This document shows positions 1 to 11,498 of a stretch of DNA of 64,000 nucleotides, piece by piece; within the stretch, counting starts at the first letter, position 1; each line of letters begins with the position of its first letter. The stretch is from the NCBI RefSeq assembly GCF_004349265.1, contig NZ_SMFL01000006.1, positions 62,001-126,000 of the forward strand, read 5' to 3'. The translations under genes were made by a program, and so were the position numbers. The notes below the pieces were generated by a model. It ran no database searches. It was given only the letters and a program-made list of their open reading frames with translations, and was not told where the DNA came from. The stretch comes from Dyadobacter psychrotolerans (lineage in GTDB: Bacteria > Bacteroidota > Bacteroidia > Cytophagales > Spirosomataceae).

Positions 1-84
1 TGCTGGACGTATTTGTATAATCAGTCTGTTGATGTCTTACAGGAAATAGAAAGTGGAAATTTCCGGGATTTTAAAGGTGCATAG
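1..84 (+). CDS. C-terminal end of an unidentified protein (partial)
   Basis: Frame 1 is open from the first base to a TAG stop at 82-84, giving 27 residues that end in NFRDFKGA. It runs in from the left edge and is followed directly by a strong inverted repeat at 90-148, as expected at a gene end. The fragment is too short to assign to a family, so no function is proposed. It could also be a chance open frame. Confidence 0.4.
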   Translation, partial: CWTYLYNQSVDVLQEIESGNFRDFKGA

Positions 85-89
85 TTATA

Positions 90-148
90 CAGAGTGGACC
101 CCGCGCGGAGCCACCTTAACTCTGTGAATCCGCGCGGCGTCCGCTCTG
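90..148. repeat. GC-rich inverted repeat, possible terminator or REP-like hairpin
   Basis: The arms 90-109 and 129-148 pair at 18 of 20 positions around a 19-base loop. Each arm contains the core CCGCGCGGA, which is itself nearly palindromic. There is no T-tract on either side, so this is not a classic intrinsic terminator. It lies between the partial gene ending at 84 and the convergent lipoprotein gene ending at 165, so it could stop transcription from both sides or be an interspersed palindromic repeat. Confidence 0.6.
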
Positions 149-164
149 TGTAAACCTAAAACGA

Positions 165-482
165 TCATTCCGAATCCTTCACAACATATTTATTTACATG
201 TTCCCGGTTCCACTCGGTCAGTTTGTTGCTGATAAATGTCAGTTTATACTCTTCGTCGGTATCGCTCTTATAACCAAGCACTTCCACTGCATGACCCTGA
301 TTACTCTTCGAAGAAGCTGTTATCATATATTTATTACCGAGAATTTGAATGACCTGTTCCTTCGTCATCCCGATCTCTACTTTTTTGATATTCTCATTCG
401 TTTTCCAGGCGATGTTATTCATCGCACAAGCGTTCAGAAAACAAATTATCAAAAGAGCAATAACTGTATTTTTAATTTTCAT
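165..482 (-). CDS. Small lipoprotein with BamE/SmpA-like fold
   Basis: A 105-residue protein with a short hydrophobic signal and a lipobox LNAC (Cys at residue 19), so it should be lipidated and membrane-attached. The segment around residues 35-50 (KKVEIGMTKEQVIQILG) matches the helix typical of SmpA/OmlA/BamE-like small lipoproteins and is followed by a beta-rich region (VEVLGYK, YKLTFISNKL). The family includes BamE of the outer-membrane assembly machine, but many single-domain members have no known role. It stands alone, with 94 bases separating it from coaX, and shows no operon partner. The lipoprotein call is firm; the fold is recognised by pattern only. Confidence 0.7.
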   Translation of the reverse strand: MKIKNTVIALLIICFLNACAMNNIAWKTNENIKKVEIGMTKEQVIQILGNKYMITASSKSNQGHAVEVLGYKSDTDEEYKLTFISNKLTEWNREHVNKYVVKDSE

Positions 483-576
483 TTTGATTTGATGGCTAAT
501 TCATCATAGCAACGCAGTAAAAAGAACTTTAATATTCGGATATTGAATTTCATAAGAAATTTAACATTGAATATTT

Positions 577-1347
577 CTAGGCCTCTCTGACTTTCTCACC
601 AATAATCCTTAGTCCATCCAAAGTAAGTCTCCTGTCAATTTCCACGAATTCGTCTTTCAACGTTTCTATAATAGAAGACAAACCGCCCGTTGCAACGGCA
701 ATACAATCCCCTCCAAGTTCCGTGCGGATGCGGAGAATAAGGGATTTTACCAGCCCTTCATAACCCAAAAGAATACCGGCCTGAATTGCTTCCGTTGTAT
801 TTTTCCCGATTGCCGATGCAGGAAGTATCAGCGGAACCTCGGGAAGCTGGGCTGTATTGGCAAATAAGGCTTTTACTGCCGTTACCAGCCCGGGCAAAAT
901 TGCAACGCCCAGAATTTCTCCCTGTTTGGAGACTGTTGTAAAAGTAAGCGCCGTTCCGAAGTCGACAACCACGCAGTTTTGTTTGTAACGCGACATCACG
1001 GCAACCGCATTGGCGATCAGATCTGCCCCGATTTCATGCGGATGATCGATTGCAATATTCAGGTCCGGATAAATCTCAGGGCCAACCATAATGGTGTCTT
1101 CTCCGAACAAAGACTGCAGTACTTTTTGGATAATAGGCGTCATTGCCGGCACCACGCTGCACAAAACCACCGTTTCTACATCTCCAAACCACAAAGCAGC
1201 CTCGAGAAAATGAAGCCTCAGACGGGATTCGTAGTGCGCCTCACCCTCCTGCACCAGCGAACGCATCCGCCAGATGTGACTCCATGTACCTGAATCGTAA
1301 AGTCCGAAAACGGTGTCGGTATTACCAACGTCAACTGCTAAAAGCAT
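577..1347 (-). CDS. coaX: Type III pantothenate kinase
   Basis: CoaX phosphorylates pantothenate with ATP in the first committed step of coenzyme A synthesis, in the cytoplasm. The 256-residue length is normal for the family. The N-terminus MLLAVDVGNTDTVFGLY carries the phosphate-binding DxGNT motif of the ASKHA fold, the middle has IGADLIANAVA with the conserved Asp, and VVVDFGTALTFT is the second phosphate-binding segment. The C-terminal VATGGLSSII is the adenosine-binding region. Type III enzymes usually need a monovalent cation and resist CoA feedback (family knowledge). The ATG at 1347 leaves 175 bases to the divergent beta-galactosidase gene. Confidence 0.95.
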   Translation of the reverse strand: MLLAVDVGNTDTVFGLYDSGTWSHIWRMRSLVQEGEAHYESRLRLHFLEAALWFGDVETVVLCSVVPAMTPIIQKVLQSLFGEDTIMVGPEIYPDLNIAIDHPHEIGADLIANAVAVMSRYKQNCVVVDFGTALTFTTVSKQGEILGVAILPGLVTAVKALFANTAQLPEVPLILPASAIGKNTTEAIQAGILLGYEGLVKSLILRIRTELGGDCIAVATGGLSSIIETLKDEFVEIDRRLTLDGLRIIGEKVREA

Positions 1348-1378
1348 AAAGTATTTTTAAGTCTCGGCGACAAATTAA

Positions 1379-4888
<3,510 letters not shown>

Positions 4889-4894
4889 ATTATG

Positions 4895-4940
4895 ACGGTC
4901 ATGTTATACGTTTTTACAACATGACCGTTTTTTATTTTTT
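4895..4940. terminator. Intrinsic terminator after the beta-galactosidase gene
   Basis: An 11-bp perfect stem (4895-4905 with 4918-4928, ACGGTCATGTT) and a 12-base loop are followed by a T-rich run. The T-run overlaps the stop region of the convergent yceI-like gene at 4932, so the hairpin lies where both transcripts end. Confidence 0.85.
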
Positions 4941-5501
4941 AACCGGCACTAAAACATACTGTGCTTTTACATCAATCTTCTGCGCGATTTTAACAAAAAC
5001 GATTTCCGGAACATCGATTTTATGATCGGCCAGCGGCACCTGGAAGTCAGAATTAACTGAAATTTTTCCATCTTCGATTTTAATTTTTCCGCTTATCGTT
5101 CTGGTTTTGGTTACCCCATGTACCGTGAATTTTCCTGTTGCCGAGGTCTCATATTCTCCGTCTTTGGAATAATCAATTACCTTATCCATTTTCCCGCTGA
5201 AAGTACCGGTCGGATATTTTTCCGATTCCATGTAGTTTTCGTTAAAATGCTCCTGCATGAGTTTATTGGGAAATACAAAATCACGCATGTTCATCCGGAT
5301 CGCAAGTTCACCCGTCGAAGTATTCAGAATCGCCTGACTCTTTTTGTTCTCTGCCTTGATATTTTCCAAAGGTGTTTCCGATGAAAAACGGGTATTACCA
5401 GTGGAAGTAGAATACATTAAACTCTGACCAAATGCCTCTCCCATTTGACACAGCACGGCCGGTATCGTTAAGATAACGACAACAAAAAAGTATCTTTTCA
5501 T
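4932..5501 (-). CDS. YceI family periplasmic lipid-binding protein
   Basis: A 189-residue YceI-like protein: signal peptide at residues 1 to about 25 (hydrophobic FFVVVILTIPAVL, cleavage near AFGQS), then a lipocalin-like barrel. Family hallmarks are YPTGTFSGKM, the G-F-V-H-G-V-T pattern in GKFTVHGVTKTRTI and a C-terminal FQVPLADHKI. YceI proteins hold isoprenoid or quinone-like lipids in the barrel (family knowledge); the ligand here is unknown. The ATG at 5501 is chosen because the longer frame would run into the upstream DUF5777 gene, which stops at 5506. With 4 bases between them the two are probably co-transcribed. It is the last gene of the sigma/Rieske/DUF5777 set. Confidence 0.88.
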   Translation of the reverse strand: MKRYFFVVVILTIPAVLCQMGEAFGQSLMYSTSTGNTRFSSETPLENIKAENKKSQAILNTSTGELAIRMNMRDFVFPNKLMQEHFNENYMESEKYPTGTFSGKMDKVIDYSKDGEYETSATGKFTVHGVTKTRTISGKIKIEDGKISVNSDFQVPLADHKIDVPEIVFVKIAQKIDVKAQYVLVPVKK

Positions 5502-5505
5502 AGTA

Positions 5506-6399
5506 TCAGATTTTTTCTTTGGCTGCTCTTTTATTTTTTTTATCAAAACTGAATGTCCGGGAAATGTTGAATCCATAGTGAATATCTCCCTTTGACCAGG
5601 TTCCGGATGTTTCGCCAATAAACTGTTTTTCAATCATACCTAATGAATTGGTAAAATGAAGCTGAAAAACATGTCCTCCTGTTTCAATATCCACACCAAA
5701 TGACATAGAATCATGGTAAGGAGCTGTAACCGTATTTTTTTCGCGAGCCGTGTAAAAGTATTCTCCGTTCAGCGATACGCGTTTGGACAGTTTGTATCTC
5801 CCTCCGATACCCAAAGCCAGCAGGATCTTTTCGTCACCGGTCACTTCCGGATGGTTCCTGAAAAGCCAGGTGGGCGAAAGCTGTAATGAGAGTTTTTCTC
5901 CAAATTTTCTGGCGATAAGCACCTGTCCGGTATAATAAAGTTTGTTTTGAAAAACCAGTTCCCTGTTTACAGTTGCAATTCCTGTACCTCCAAAAACGGT
6001 AACGGACACCGGTATGGTACGGCCACCAGTCGTTTGTTCGATTAATTTATATTTGGCAAAAAAGTCATAAACTTTCTGGGAAGTACTTCTTCCCACGCCA
6101 ACTTCCAGCCTGTCGGTCACGCCATATTCAAAACCCATCCGCATCGTAGCCTGATCCAGACCAAAGAACTGATAAGCTCCTGAATTTAACCTTCCGAATC
6201 TGTGTGAGATACGAAAGTCCAGATGCTTTTTCTTCATCGTTTCCACCGATTGCCCGTTTACAACCCGGGTAGATTTAAAGGTGGCTTCAACAGGAAAAGA
6301 GCGTGTGCTGTCCTGTTTTTCTAATTGACTTAACAAATCGTCCTGGGCATAAGTTATCACAGGGAAAAAGATAAAAAGCAATAATCTGGCGGAGTTCAT
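5506..6399 (-). CDS. DUF5777 family outer-membrane beta-barrel protein
   Basis: A 297-residue protein with a signal peptide (cleavage near TYAQD) and a chain of amphipathic strands typical of an outer-membrane barrel: HLDFRISHRFGRL, MRMGFEYGVTDRLEVGVG, KLSLQLSPTWLF, VFQLHFTNSLGM, GDIHYGFNISRTFSF. The pattern HLDFRISHRFG...FGLDQATMRMGFEYG is characteristic of DUF5777, whose function is not established. It sits 8 bases after the Rieske gene and 4 bases before the YceI gene, so the three gene products (lipoprotein, barrel and lipid-binding protein) probably act in one process at the cell envelope. The charged C-terminal tail (KKNKRAAKEKI) is unusual for a barrel, which normally ends with an aromatic residue. 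Confidence 0.82.
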   Translation of the reverse strand: MNSARLLLFIFFPVITYAQDDLLSQLEKQDSTRSFPVEATFKSTRVVNGQSVETMKKKHLDFRISHRFGRLNSGAYQFFGLDQATMRMGFEYGVTDRLEVGVGRSTSQKVYDFFAKYKLIEQTTGGRTIPVSVTVFGGTGIATVNRELVFQNKLYYTGQVLIARKFGEKLSLQLSPTWLFRNHPEVTGDEKILLALGIGGRYKLSKRVSLNGEYFYTAREKNTVTAPYHDSMSFGVDIETGGHVFQLHFTNSLGMIEKQFIGETSGTWSKGDIHYGFNISRTFSFDKKNKRAAKEKI

Positions 6400-6407
6400 A
6401 TTGATGC

Positions 6408-6923
6408 TTAGGCGGTTACAGTGAGCGTATTTCCATCCGTGGACAGGGAAACTTTATAAGCTTTCAGGGCTGAAATTGTTCCTCCGGTAACCGGACCTTT
6501 TTCAACTGCCCCATTGGTAGAAAACTCCGAAAGGTGATTGGAACAGTAGAGATCATTGTTTGCAGAACGGTACTGAAGTGTAGTTCCCTCATGCGTACAG
6601 GCCTTTGCAAGCGCCGCGTAAGTATTCCCTGATGTAAACGCCACAAGCACATCGCCAATCACTTTGAACTGCCCGGCTGTTTTTAAACTGGAATAGGATG
6701 CGTTGGTGAGGTCAATTGTAAAGTTGATACTGCTGCCGGTTGTGGTGCCGGTAATGCCCGTTCCTGTTCCGCCGCCAGGAGTCGGATCCGGATCTTCTTC
6801 CGACGTTCCGCAGGATGTCATAGTTACACCCAGACAATAAAAAGCCATTAATGCAGAAGTACTCAAACCCAGGCTTTTGATAAACTGGCCCCTTTTCATT
6901 TTTTCTTCTTTGGTCATGTTCAT
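6408..6923 (-). CDS. Rieske [2Fe-2S] lipoprotein
   Basis: A 171-residue exported Rieske protein. The cluster ligands are seen as Cys109-x-His111 (ACTHEG) and Cys127-x2-His130 (CSNH), the standard two-Cys two-His set. The N-terminus has a KR-type leader (MKRGQFIKSLGLSTSALM) resembling Tat signals but without a true twin arginine, followed by a lipobox MTSC with Cys38 and then acidic residues. A Gly/Thr-rich linker (residues 48-64) separates anchor and domain. The ATG at 6923 is chosen over an upstream TTG; a second ATG lies two codons on. Such proteins transfer single electrons. No cytochrome b gene is adjacent, so this is not an ordinary bc1 subunit; the partner is unknown. Confidence 0.9.
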   Translation of the reverse strand: MNMTKEEKMKRGQFIKSLGLSTSALMAFYCLGVTMTSCGTSEEDPDPTPGGGTGTGITGTTTGSSINFTIDLTNASYSSLKTAGQFKVIGDVLVAFTSGNTYAALAKACTHEGTTLQYRSANNDLYCSNHLSEFSTNGAVEKGPVTGGTISALKAYKVSLSTDGNTLTVTA

Positions 6924-6970
6924 AGTGATACGGTTCTGTTTATGAGTGAATAATTGCAATATGCCGGGCC

Positions 6971-8434
6971 CTATTTAAAAACAGGCGTGTAGCGCACCGA
7001 CAGCCACATGCCTGTGGTCATTAGATTTACCTTACCGTATCCAATTCCTTTTAAAGGAACTTTGAGATAAGGTTCTGCGAGAAGTGAAAATTTGTTCGAA
7101 ATGCGGTATTCATATCCTGCGGAAAGATTCAGATGACTGAATAGCGCCAATCCTGTGTTTGTACCCTCCCAATTGTATTTGGATTTAGGAACATGTTTGA
7201 TATAATTGTAGGTGTATTTTTCTTTTTTGAGATAAAAAGAAGAAAACCCTGTTCCTGCAAAAAACCGTGACCGGGCGGTTTGTGTAAAATCGTATCGCAC
7301 GCCCAGCGGGATTTCAATCATATTACAGATTCCGTCAATCGTAGAAGGCGTTGCGATGTCCGTCACGTATTTTTTTAACTCATATTCTCCGGCATTTGCA
7401 CGGTACTCCTTAATACTTCCGATGATACCGGTCTGAATGTACAGCTTTCGCAAAACCGCATACTCAACCAATAACGAAGCTGCTTTACCCGGTTTGGAAT
7501 AATTTTTAAAACCTACCGTACTTAAATCCGGAGAATAACCCAGCCGGATCGCCAGTTTTGGTGACAAATCTCTCTGTTTACCCGCTTGTTCGATTTCCGC
7601 CGGTTCCTGTTCCGGAATTTCAGGTAATGGCAAGTTTAGTTTTGAGTTGTAAAGAGAATGCTCCAATGGAACCACGGATAGTGTAACTCTATTTTCCTCT
7701 TGAATTCGGGCCTTAACGATTCCGTTTTCTACCCTTTCAGATTGATAAAAATCCGGCACTTCTGTTTCACTTTTTTCCAATTTTACTTTGGTGAATTCTG
7801 TTTTTGAAGGACGAACCAGCGCCAACTCATCGGTTTTAATGATTTCAGTAACGGATGAATTCCGCTTCTGATTATTTTCCTGAAAAGAAATAGCCCCGTA
7901 GCCCCCTTCCCTCTTTGAACGGTTAGGTTCTAAGTACACTCCGCCTGCCTTAGAGCGGCTGCGGGGCAATGTTTTTGTGCTTTTATTTACTTCGTTTTTT
8001 TCAAAAGGCGGGCTTACCGGATTTTCAGATTTTTGAGCCATTTGATTTTTATCATTTAACTTTTCTGTTTCTCCGGCCGGCTTAGTTTCTTCGTTTACTA
8101 TTTTATTTTCAGCCGTTTGACCATTTGACCTTTCTGTAATATCAGCCTTCCGTTTAGCTTCCTCAGCTTGTATTATTGTCGATGAAACCGCCTTTTTGTT
8201 TCTATCAGCGACTAATTTATCAGAACTGTAATACATCATTAAGCCCGCAGGAATGAACAAAAGCAATAACCCAAGCGGTACCCATTTCCACCACCAGCCG
8301 GCCGGTCTTTTCCCGTCTTCCTGGTCGAGACGCTTGCTTAAGGCATCCCAATCTTGTGGTTCATAAGTTGGATCAAACTCTTCGGATGACTTTCTGAAGA
8401 GTTTATCCAGTTCGTCATCTGGCAACTCTATCAT
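6971..8434 (-). CDS. Membrane-anchored anti-sigma-like protein with C-terminal outer-membrane barrel
   Basis: A 487-residue protein in three parts. Residues 1-47 are acidic and soluble (MIELPDDELDKLFRKSS, PQDWDALSKRLD), as in cytoplasmic anti-sigma heads of Bacteroidota. Residues 48-69 form one membrane helix (WKWVPLGLLLLFIPAGLMM). A long charged low-complexity linker (about 70-290) leads to a C-terminal outer-membrane barrel-like domain (about 300-487, ending VRYTPVFK). The ATG at 8434 overlaps the 3' end of the ECF sigma gene by 20 bases, so the two are translationally coupled. The likely role is a sigma-factor regulator that spans the envelope, inferred from architecture and position; no enzymatic motif is seen. 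Confidence 0.75.
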   Translation of the reverse strand: MIELPDDELDKLFRKSSEEFDPTYEPQDWDALSKRLDQEDGKRPAGWWWKWVPLGLLLLFIPAGLMMYYSSDKLVADRNKKAVSSTIIQAEEAKRKADITERSNGQTAENKIVNEETKPAGETEKLNDKNQMAQKSENPVSPPFEKNEVNKSTKTLPRSRSKAGGVYLEPNRSKREGGYGAISFQENNQKRNSSVTEIIKTDELALVRPSKTEFTKVKLEKSETEVPDFYQSERVENGIVKARIQEENRVTLSVVPLEHSLYNSKLNLPLPEIPEQEPAEIEQAGKQRDLSPKLAIRLGYSPDLSTVGFKNYSKPGKAASLLVEYAVLRKLYIQTGIIGSIKEYRANAGEYELKKYVTDIATPSTIDGICNMIEIPLGVRYDFTQTARSRFFAGTGFSSFYLKKEKYTYNYIKHVPKSKYNWEGTNTGLALFSHLNLSAGYEYRISNKFSLLAEPYLKVPLKGIGYGKVNLMTTGMWLSVRYTPVFK

Positions 8435-8984
8435 AATTGTCAATGTTTATTTTGGATAACATCTCTCTTAACTTTTCTCTTGCCCGGGACAAATTGGATT
8501 TTGACGCCCCAAGCGAAATATTCAGCTGATCAGCAATTTCTTCGTGTGTATAGCCGTCAATTACATATAAACTGAATACAATCCGGTAAGCCGGAGTTAG
8601 TTTCTGAATCAGGCTGATCAGTTCTTCATGAGAAAGTTTGCTGATCACCGTTTCATCTACCGATACGTTTTCGCCCGCCTCGACATTGTCAAATACGTCC
8701 CGGCGTAATTCCTGCCTGTAATGATCAAGGGCCGTGTTGATCATGATCCTGCTCAGCCAGGTTTTAAATGGCCGCTCCGGATCGTACGTTTCAAGTTTGG
8801 TAAAAACCTTTAAAAATCCGTCGTTCAGAATTTCCTTTCCCTCTTCCCTGCTTTTTGTATACCTCAGACAAATGCTCATAGCATAGCCATAAAACTGTTT
8901 ATACAACAGTTCCTGACTACGGCGGTTTTTTCTTAAACAGCCGTCGAGTAGTTCTTGTAGAACGGCGGAGTTATACCCGGGCAT
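8415..8984 (-). CDS. ECF-type RNA polymerase sigma factor
   Basis: A 189-residue sigma-70 family factor of the extracytoplasmic-function class with only regions 2 and 4. Region 2 (about 25-95) shows LLYKQFYGYAMSICLRY, the core-binding EILNDGFLKVFTKL and the -10 recognition helix FKTWLSRIMINTALDHYR. Region 4 (about 125-180) has YVIDGYTHEEIADQLNI plus SKSNLSRAREKLREML, the -35 binding helix-turn-helix. It overlaps the downstream membrane protein, its probable anti-sigma partner, and heads a five-gene minus-strand run with the Rieske, DUF5777 and YceI genes. Whether it controls these genes is inferred from order alone; no repeated promoter motif was identified. Confidence 0.92.
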   Translation of the reverse strand: MPGYNSAVLQELLDGCLRKNRRSQELLYKQFYGYAMSICLRYTKSREEGKEILNDGFLKVFTKLETYDPERPFKTWLSRIMINTALDHYRQELRRDVFDNVEAGENVSVDETVISKLSHEELISLIQKLTPAYRIVFSLYVIDGYTHEEIADQLNISLGASKSNLSRAREKLREMLSKINIDNYDRVAR

Positions 8985-9119
8985 GCTATTTGGTTTTTTA
9001 ACTATTACGTGGGTATCAACTGAACGGTTGCGTGGATGAAAAATAAATTTTATAAATCAAATAAATACATATTTCGGGAAGGCAACCTATAACTTCGGGG
9101 CCATAAGTGAATTCTTGCG

Positions 9120-9127
9120 TAAATTTG
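9120..9127 (+). promoter_or_regulatory. Candidate -7 box ahead of the nucleotidyltransferase remnant
   Basis: TAAATTTG matches the Bacteroidota -7 consensus TAnnTTTG and lies 43 bases before the ATG at 9171. No convincing TTTG -33 box was found at the usual distance. Confidence 0.3.
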
Positions 9128-9170
9128 TTACACTTACACCGGTAAAGATTTAATCTGATAAAGATACACC

Positions 9171-9523
9171 ATGGAGCAGGATGTGCGATGGATACAGCGA
9201 TTTTCAAACTTTAACAAAGCTTTTGAAAAAATTAGACGAGGCTGCTGATCCTGGCCGCGTGGCAAACTTTAATGATCTGGAAAAAGAAGGGCTGATTTAT
9301 AGGTTTGAATATACCCACGAACTTGCCTGGAATGTGATGAAAGAATATCTTGAGTATGAAAGTACAACCAGCATTATGGGATCCAGAGACAATAGATGAA
9401 CAGCTTGATGATTTGCTTTTACCCTATTTATTTGACCTATCTATTTATGATCAGATAGGCAATAAAGCCCTTCCTGAACACATTGACCGTGTTGGAAAGC
9501 AATTATATTCCTGCAGGTGTTAA
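9171..9523 (+). pseudogene. Remnant of an HI0074/HepT-like gene fused to the end of a MntA-like nucleotidyltransferase gene
   Basis: The ATG at 9171 starts a good HI0074-family N-terminus (MEQDVRWIQRFSNFNKAFEK) that stops after 25 codons. One base in a run of six A (near 9229-9234) shifts the frame. Removing one A restores KLDEAADPGR...DLEKEGLIYRFEYTHELAWNVM, ending IMGSRD, the family core. At about 9375-9400 this frame meets a different one encoding LDDLLLPYLFDLSIYDQIG and EHIDRVGK, the C-terminal end of the partner nucleotidyltransferase, stopping at 9521-9523. So both halves of a two-gene nucleotidyltransferase/HEPN-type module are present but broken by a frameshift and a deletion of the rest. 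The intact pairs are AMP-transferring toxin-antitoxin or related systems (family knowledge). A sequencing error could explain the frameshift but not the missing halves. Confidence 0.8.
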
Positions 9524-9686
9524 ACAAATTTCCACCCGGATTTACCACACATCCATTAATCTCTCCGATCTCATTAAATATTACGTATTTTTGACACCGT
9601 AACTGCATAGTTATGATTGTCAGGGATTTGTTTATATCATTTCATCGTTATAAACCCCTGAATACTAATTCGAATTACTGGTTATA

Positions 9687-11498
9687 ATGGCGGAAACAGA
9701 TAATAAAACAGGAGCGAAATCTCCTTTTGTAATAAAAAAAATAAGCTGGGACGGGTTAAAAATTACACTGAAACTGTTCCGGTACATTCTTCCCTACAAA
9801 GGTGTGTTTATTGCCGGAATGATTTTTCTGGTACTCTCCACGGCAACTTCACTGGCATTTCCCAAACTCATCGGAAGTGTTGTTGAAGTAATGGACGGGA
9901 AATCAAAATATACCATTAACCAGGTTACACTCTTCCTTTTCGTAATCCTGATTTTCCAGGCGATATTTTCTTTTTTCCGGATTTATCTTTTTACTATTGT
10001 TAGTGAAAAATCGATGCTTGACATTCGTACCGATGTCTTCAGCAGAATTATCACTTTACCTGTAACGTATCTTGAGCAAAAGCGTGTCGGCGAACTGACC
10101 AGCCGGATTACGTCCGACGTTTCACAGTTACAAGGTCTGCTTTCGTTTACCGTTGCCGAGCTTTTCCGGCAGATAGCCACGCTGATCGTCGGCATCGCTA
10201 TCCTCTTTTACACTTCCTGGAAACTTACCTTGTTCATGCTTGCTACCTTCCCGCTGCTGGTAGTAGCGTCAGGCTTCTTCGGGCGTTACATGCGCCGTTT
10301 ATCCAAAAAAGCACAGGATGAACTTGCTGCGGCAAATGTGGTGGCGGAAGAGACTTTACAGTCAGTAAACGTTGTGAAGGCATTCACAAATGAACATCTG
10401 GAGATTAAACGTTACACCACCATTCTGAGTCGTGTGGTTGACCTGTCTCTGTACGCAGCAAAGTTCCGTGGCGGTTTTACTTCATTTGTTATTCTCGCAC
10501 TTTTCGGAGGTATCGCAGGTGTTGTCTGGTATGGAGCCGGTCTGGTACAATCAGGCGAGATACACCTGGCAGATCTGTTCACTTTTATTCTCTACACTAC
10601 TTTTATTGGTGCATCAATAAGTGGAATGGGTGACTTGTATGCACAGATCAATAAAACGGTCGGTTCATCAGAACGCCTGTTTGAAATACTGGAAGAACCT
10701 GCCGAAATCACGATTGAGGAGTCGGCGAGTGTTCCGGCTTCCATGGTTACAGGTCATGTTACTTATCAGGATATTCACTTCTCCTACCCTTCCCGCAGCG
10801 ATCTTCCGGTTTTGAGAGGAATATCTTTTGACATCAAAGCAGGAGAAAAAATAGCCTTGGTCGGTTACAGCGGAGCGGGAAAATCCACGATTATTCAGTT
10901 GCTGCTGCGTTTTTATAATTATAATTCTGGTCAGATTTTGGTTGATGGTAAACCATTAACCGAGTATGGGATTTCGGAAATCAGGAAAAATATTGCCGTC
11001 GTTCCACAGGAAGTGATGCTGTTTGGCGGAACAATCCAGGAAAATATTCTTTACGGAAAACCTTCTGCAACACCTGTGGAAGTTTACGATGCTGCCAAAC
11101 GCGCTCATGCATTGGAATTCATTGACACATTCCCTGAAAAAATGGACACCATTGTCGGGGAACGTGGAATCAAGCTTTCAGGAGGCCAGCGTCAGCGGAT
11201 TGCCATTGCAAGGGCTATCTTAAAAGATCCAAAAATACTGATCCTGGATGAAGCCACGAGCTCACTGGATGCAGAATCGGAAAAGCTGGTTCAAATTGCG
11301 TTGGATGAACTGATGAAAAACCGGACAACAATCGTTATTGCCCACAGGCTGGCAACAATCCGGAAAGTAGATCAGATTTATGTCATCAGAGAAGGACAAA
11401 TAGCCGAATCAGGCACGCATCAACAGCTTTCTCTGATGGACAACGGCTTGTATGCTAATTTAATTAAACTTCAATTTGAAACCGCTGAAAGCCTTTAA
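9687..11498 (+). CDS. ABC exporter, fused permease and ATPase (MsbA-like half transporter)
   Basis: A 603-residue half transporter that would work as a homodimer in the inner membrane. The N-terminal type I exporter domain has membrane helices between about residues 35 and 320. The ATPase domain follows: Walker A GYSGAGKST at 393-401, signature LSGGQ at 497-501, Walker B ILILDEATSS shortly after, and the H-loop in VIAHRLATI. The substrate cannot be read from the sequence; lipid (MsbA-type) or drug export are both possible. Its TAA overlaps the ATG of the MutS-like gene by one base (TAATG), so translation is probably coupled. Confidence 0.92.
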   Translation: MAETDNKTGAKSPFVIKKISWDGLKITLKLFRYILPYKGVFIAGMIFLVLSTATSLAFPKLIGSVVEVMDGKSKYTINQVTLFLFVILIFQAIFSFFRIYLFTIVSEKSMLDIRTDVFSRIITLPVTYLEQKRVGELTSRITSDVSQLQGLLSFTVAELFRQIATLIVGIAILFYTSWKLTLFMLATFPLLVVASGFFGRYMRRLSKKAQDELAAANVVAEETLQSVNVVKAFTNEHLEIKRYTTILSRVVDLSLYAAKFRGGFTSFVILALFGGIAGVVWYGAGLVQSGEIHLADLFTFILYTTFIGASISGMGDLYAQINKTVGSSERLFEILEEPAEITIEESASVPASMVTGHVTYQDIHFSYPSRSDLPVLRGISFDIKAGEKIALVGYSGAGKSTIIQLLLRFYNYNSGQILVDGKPLTEYGISEIRKNIAVVPQEVMLFGGTIQENILYGKPSATPVEVYDAAKRAHALEFIDTFPEKMDTIVGERGIKLSGGQRQRIAIARAILKDPKILILDEATSSLDAESEKLVQIALDELMKNRTTIVIAHRLATIRKVDQIYVIREGQIAESGTHQQLSLMDNGLYANLIKLQFETAESL

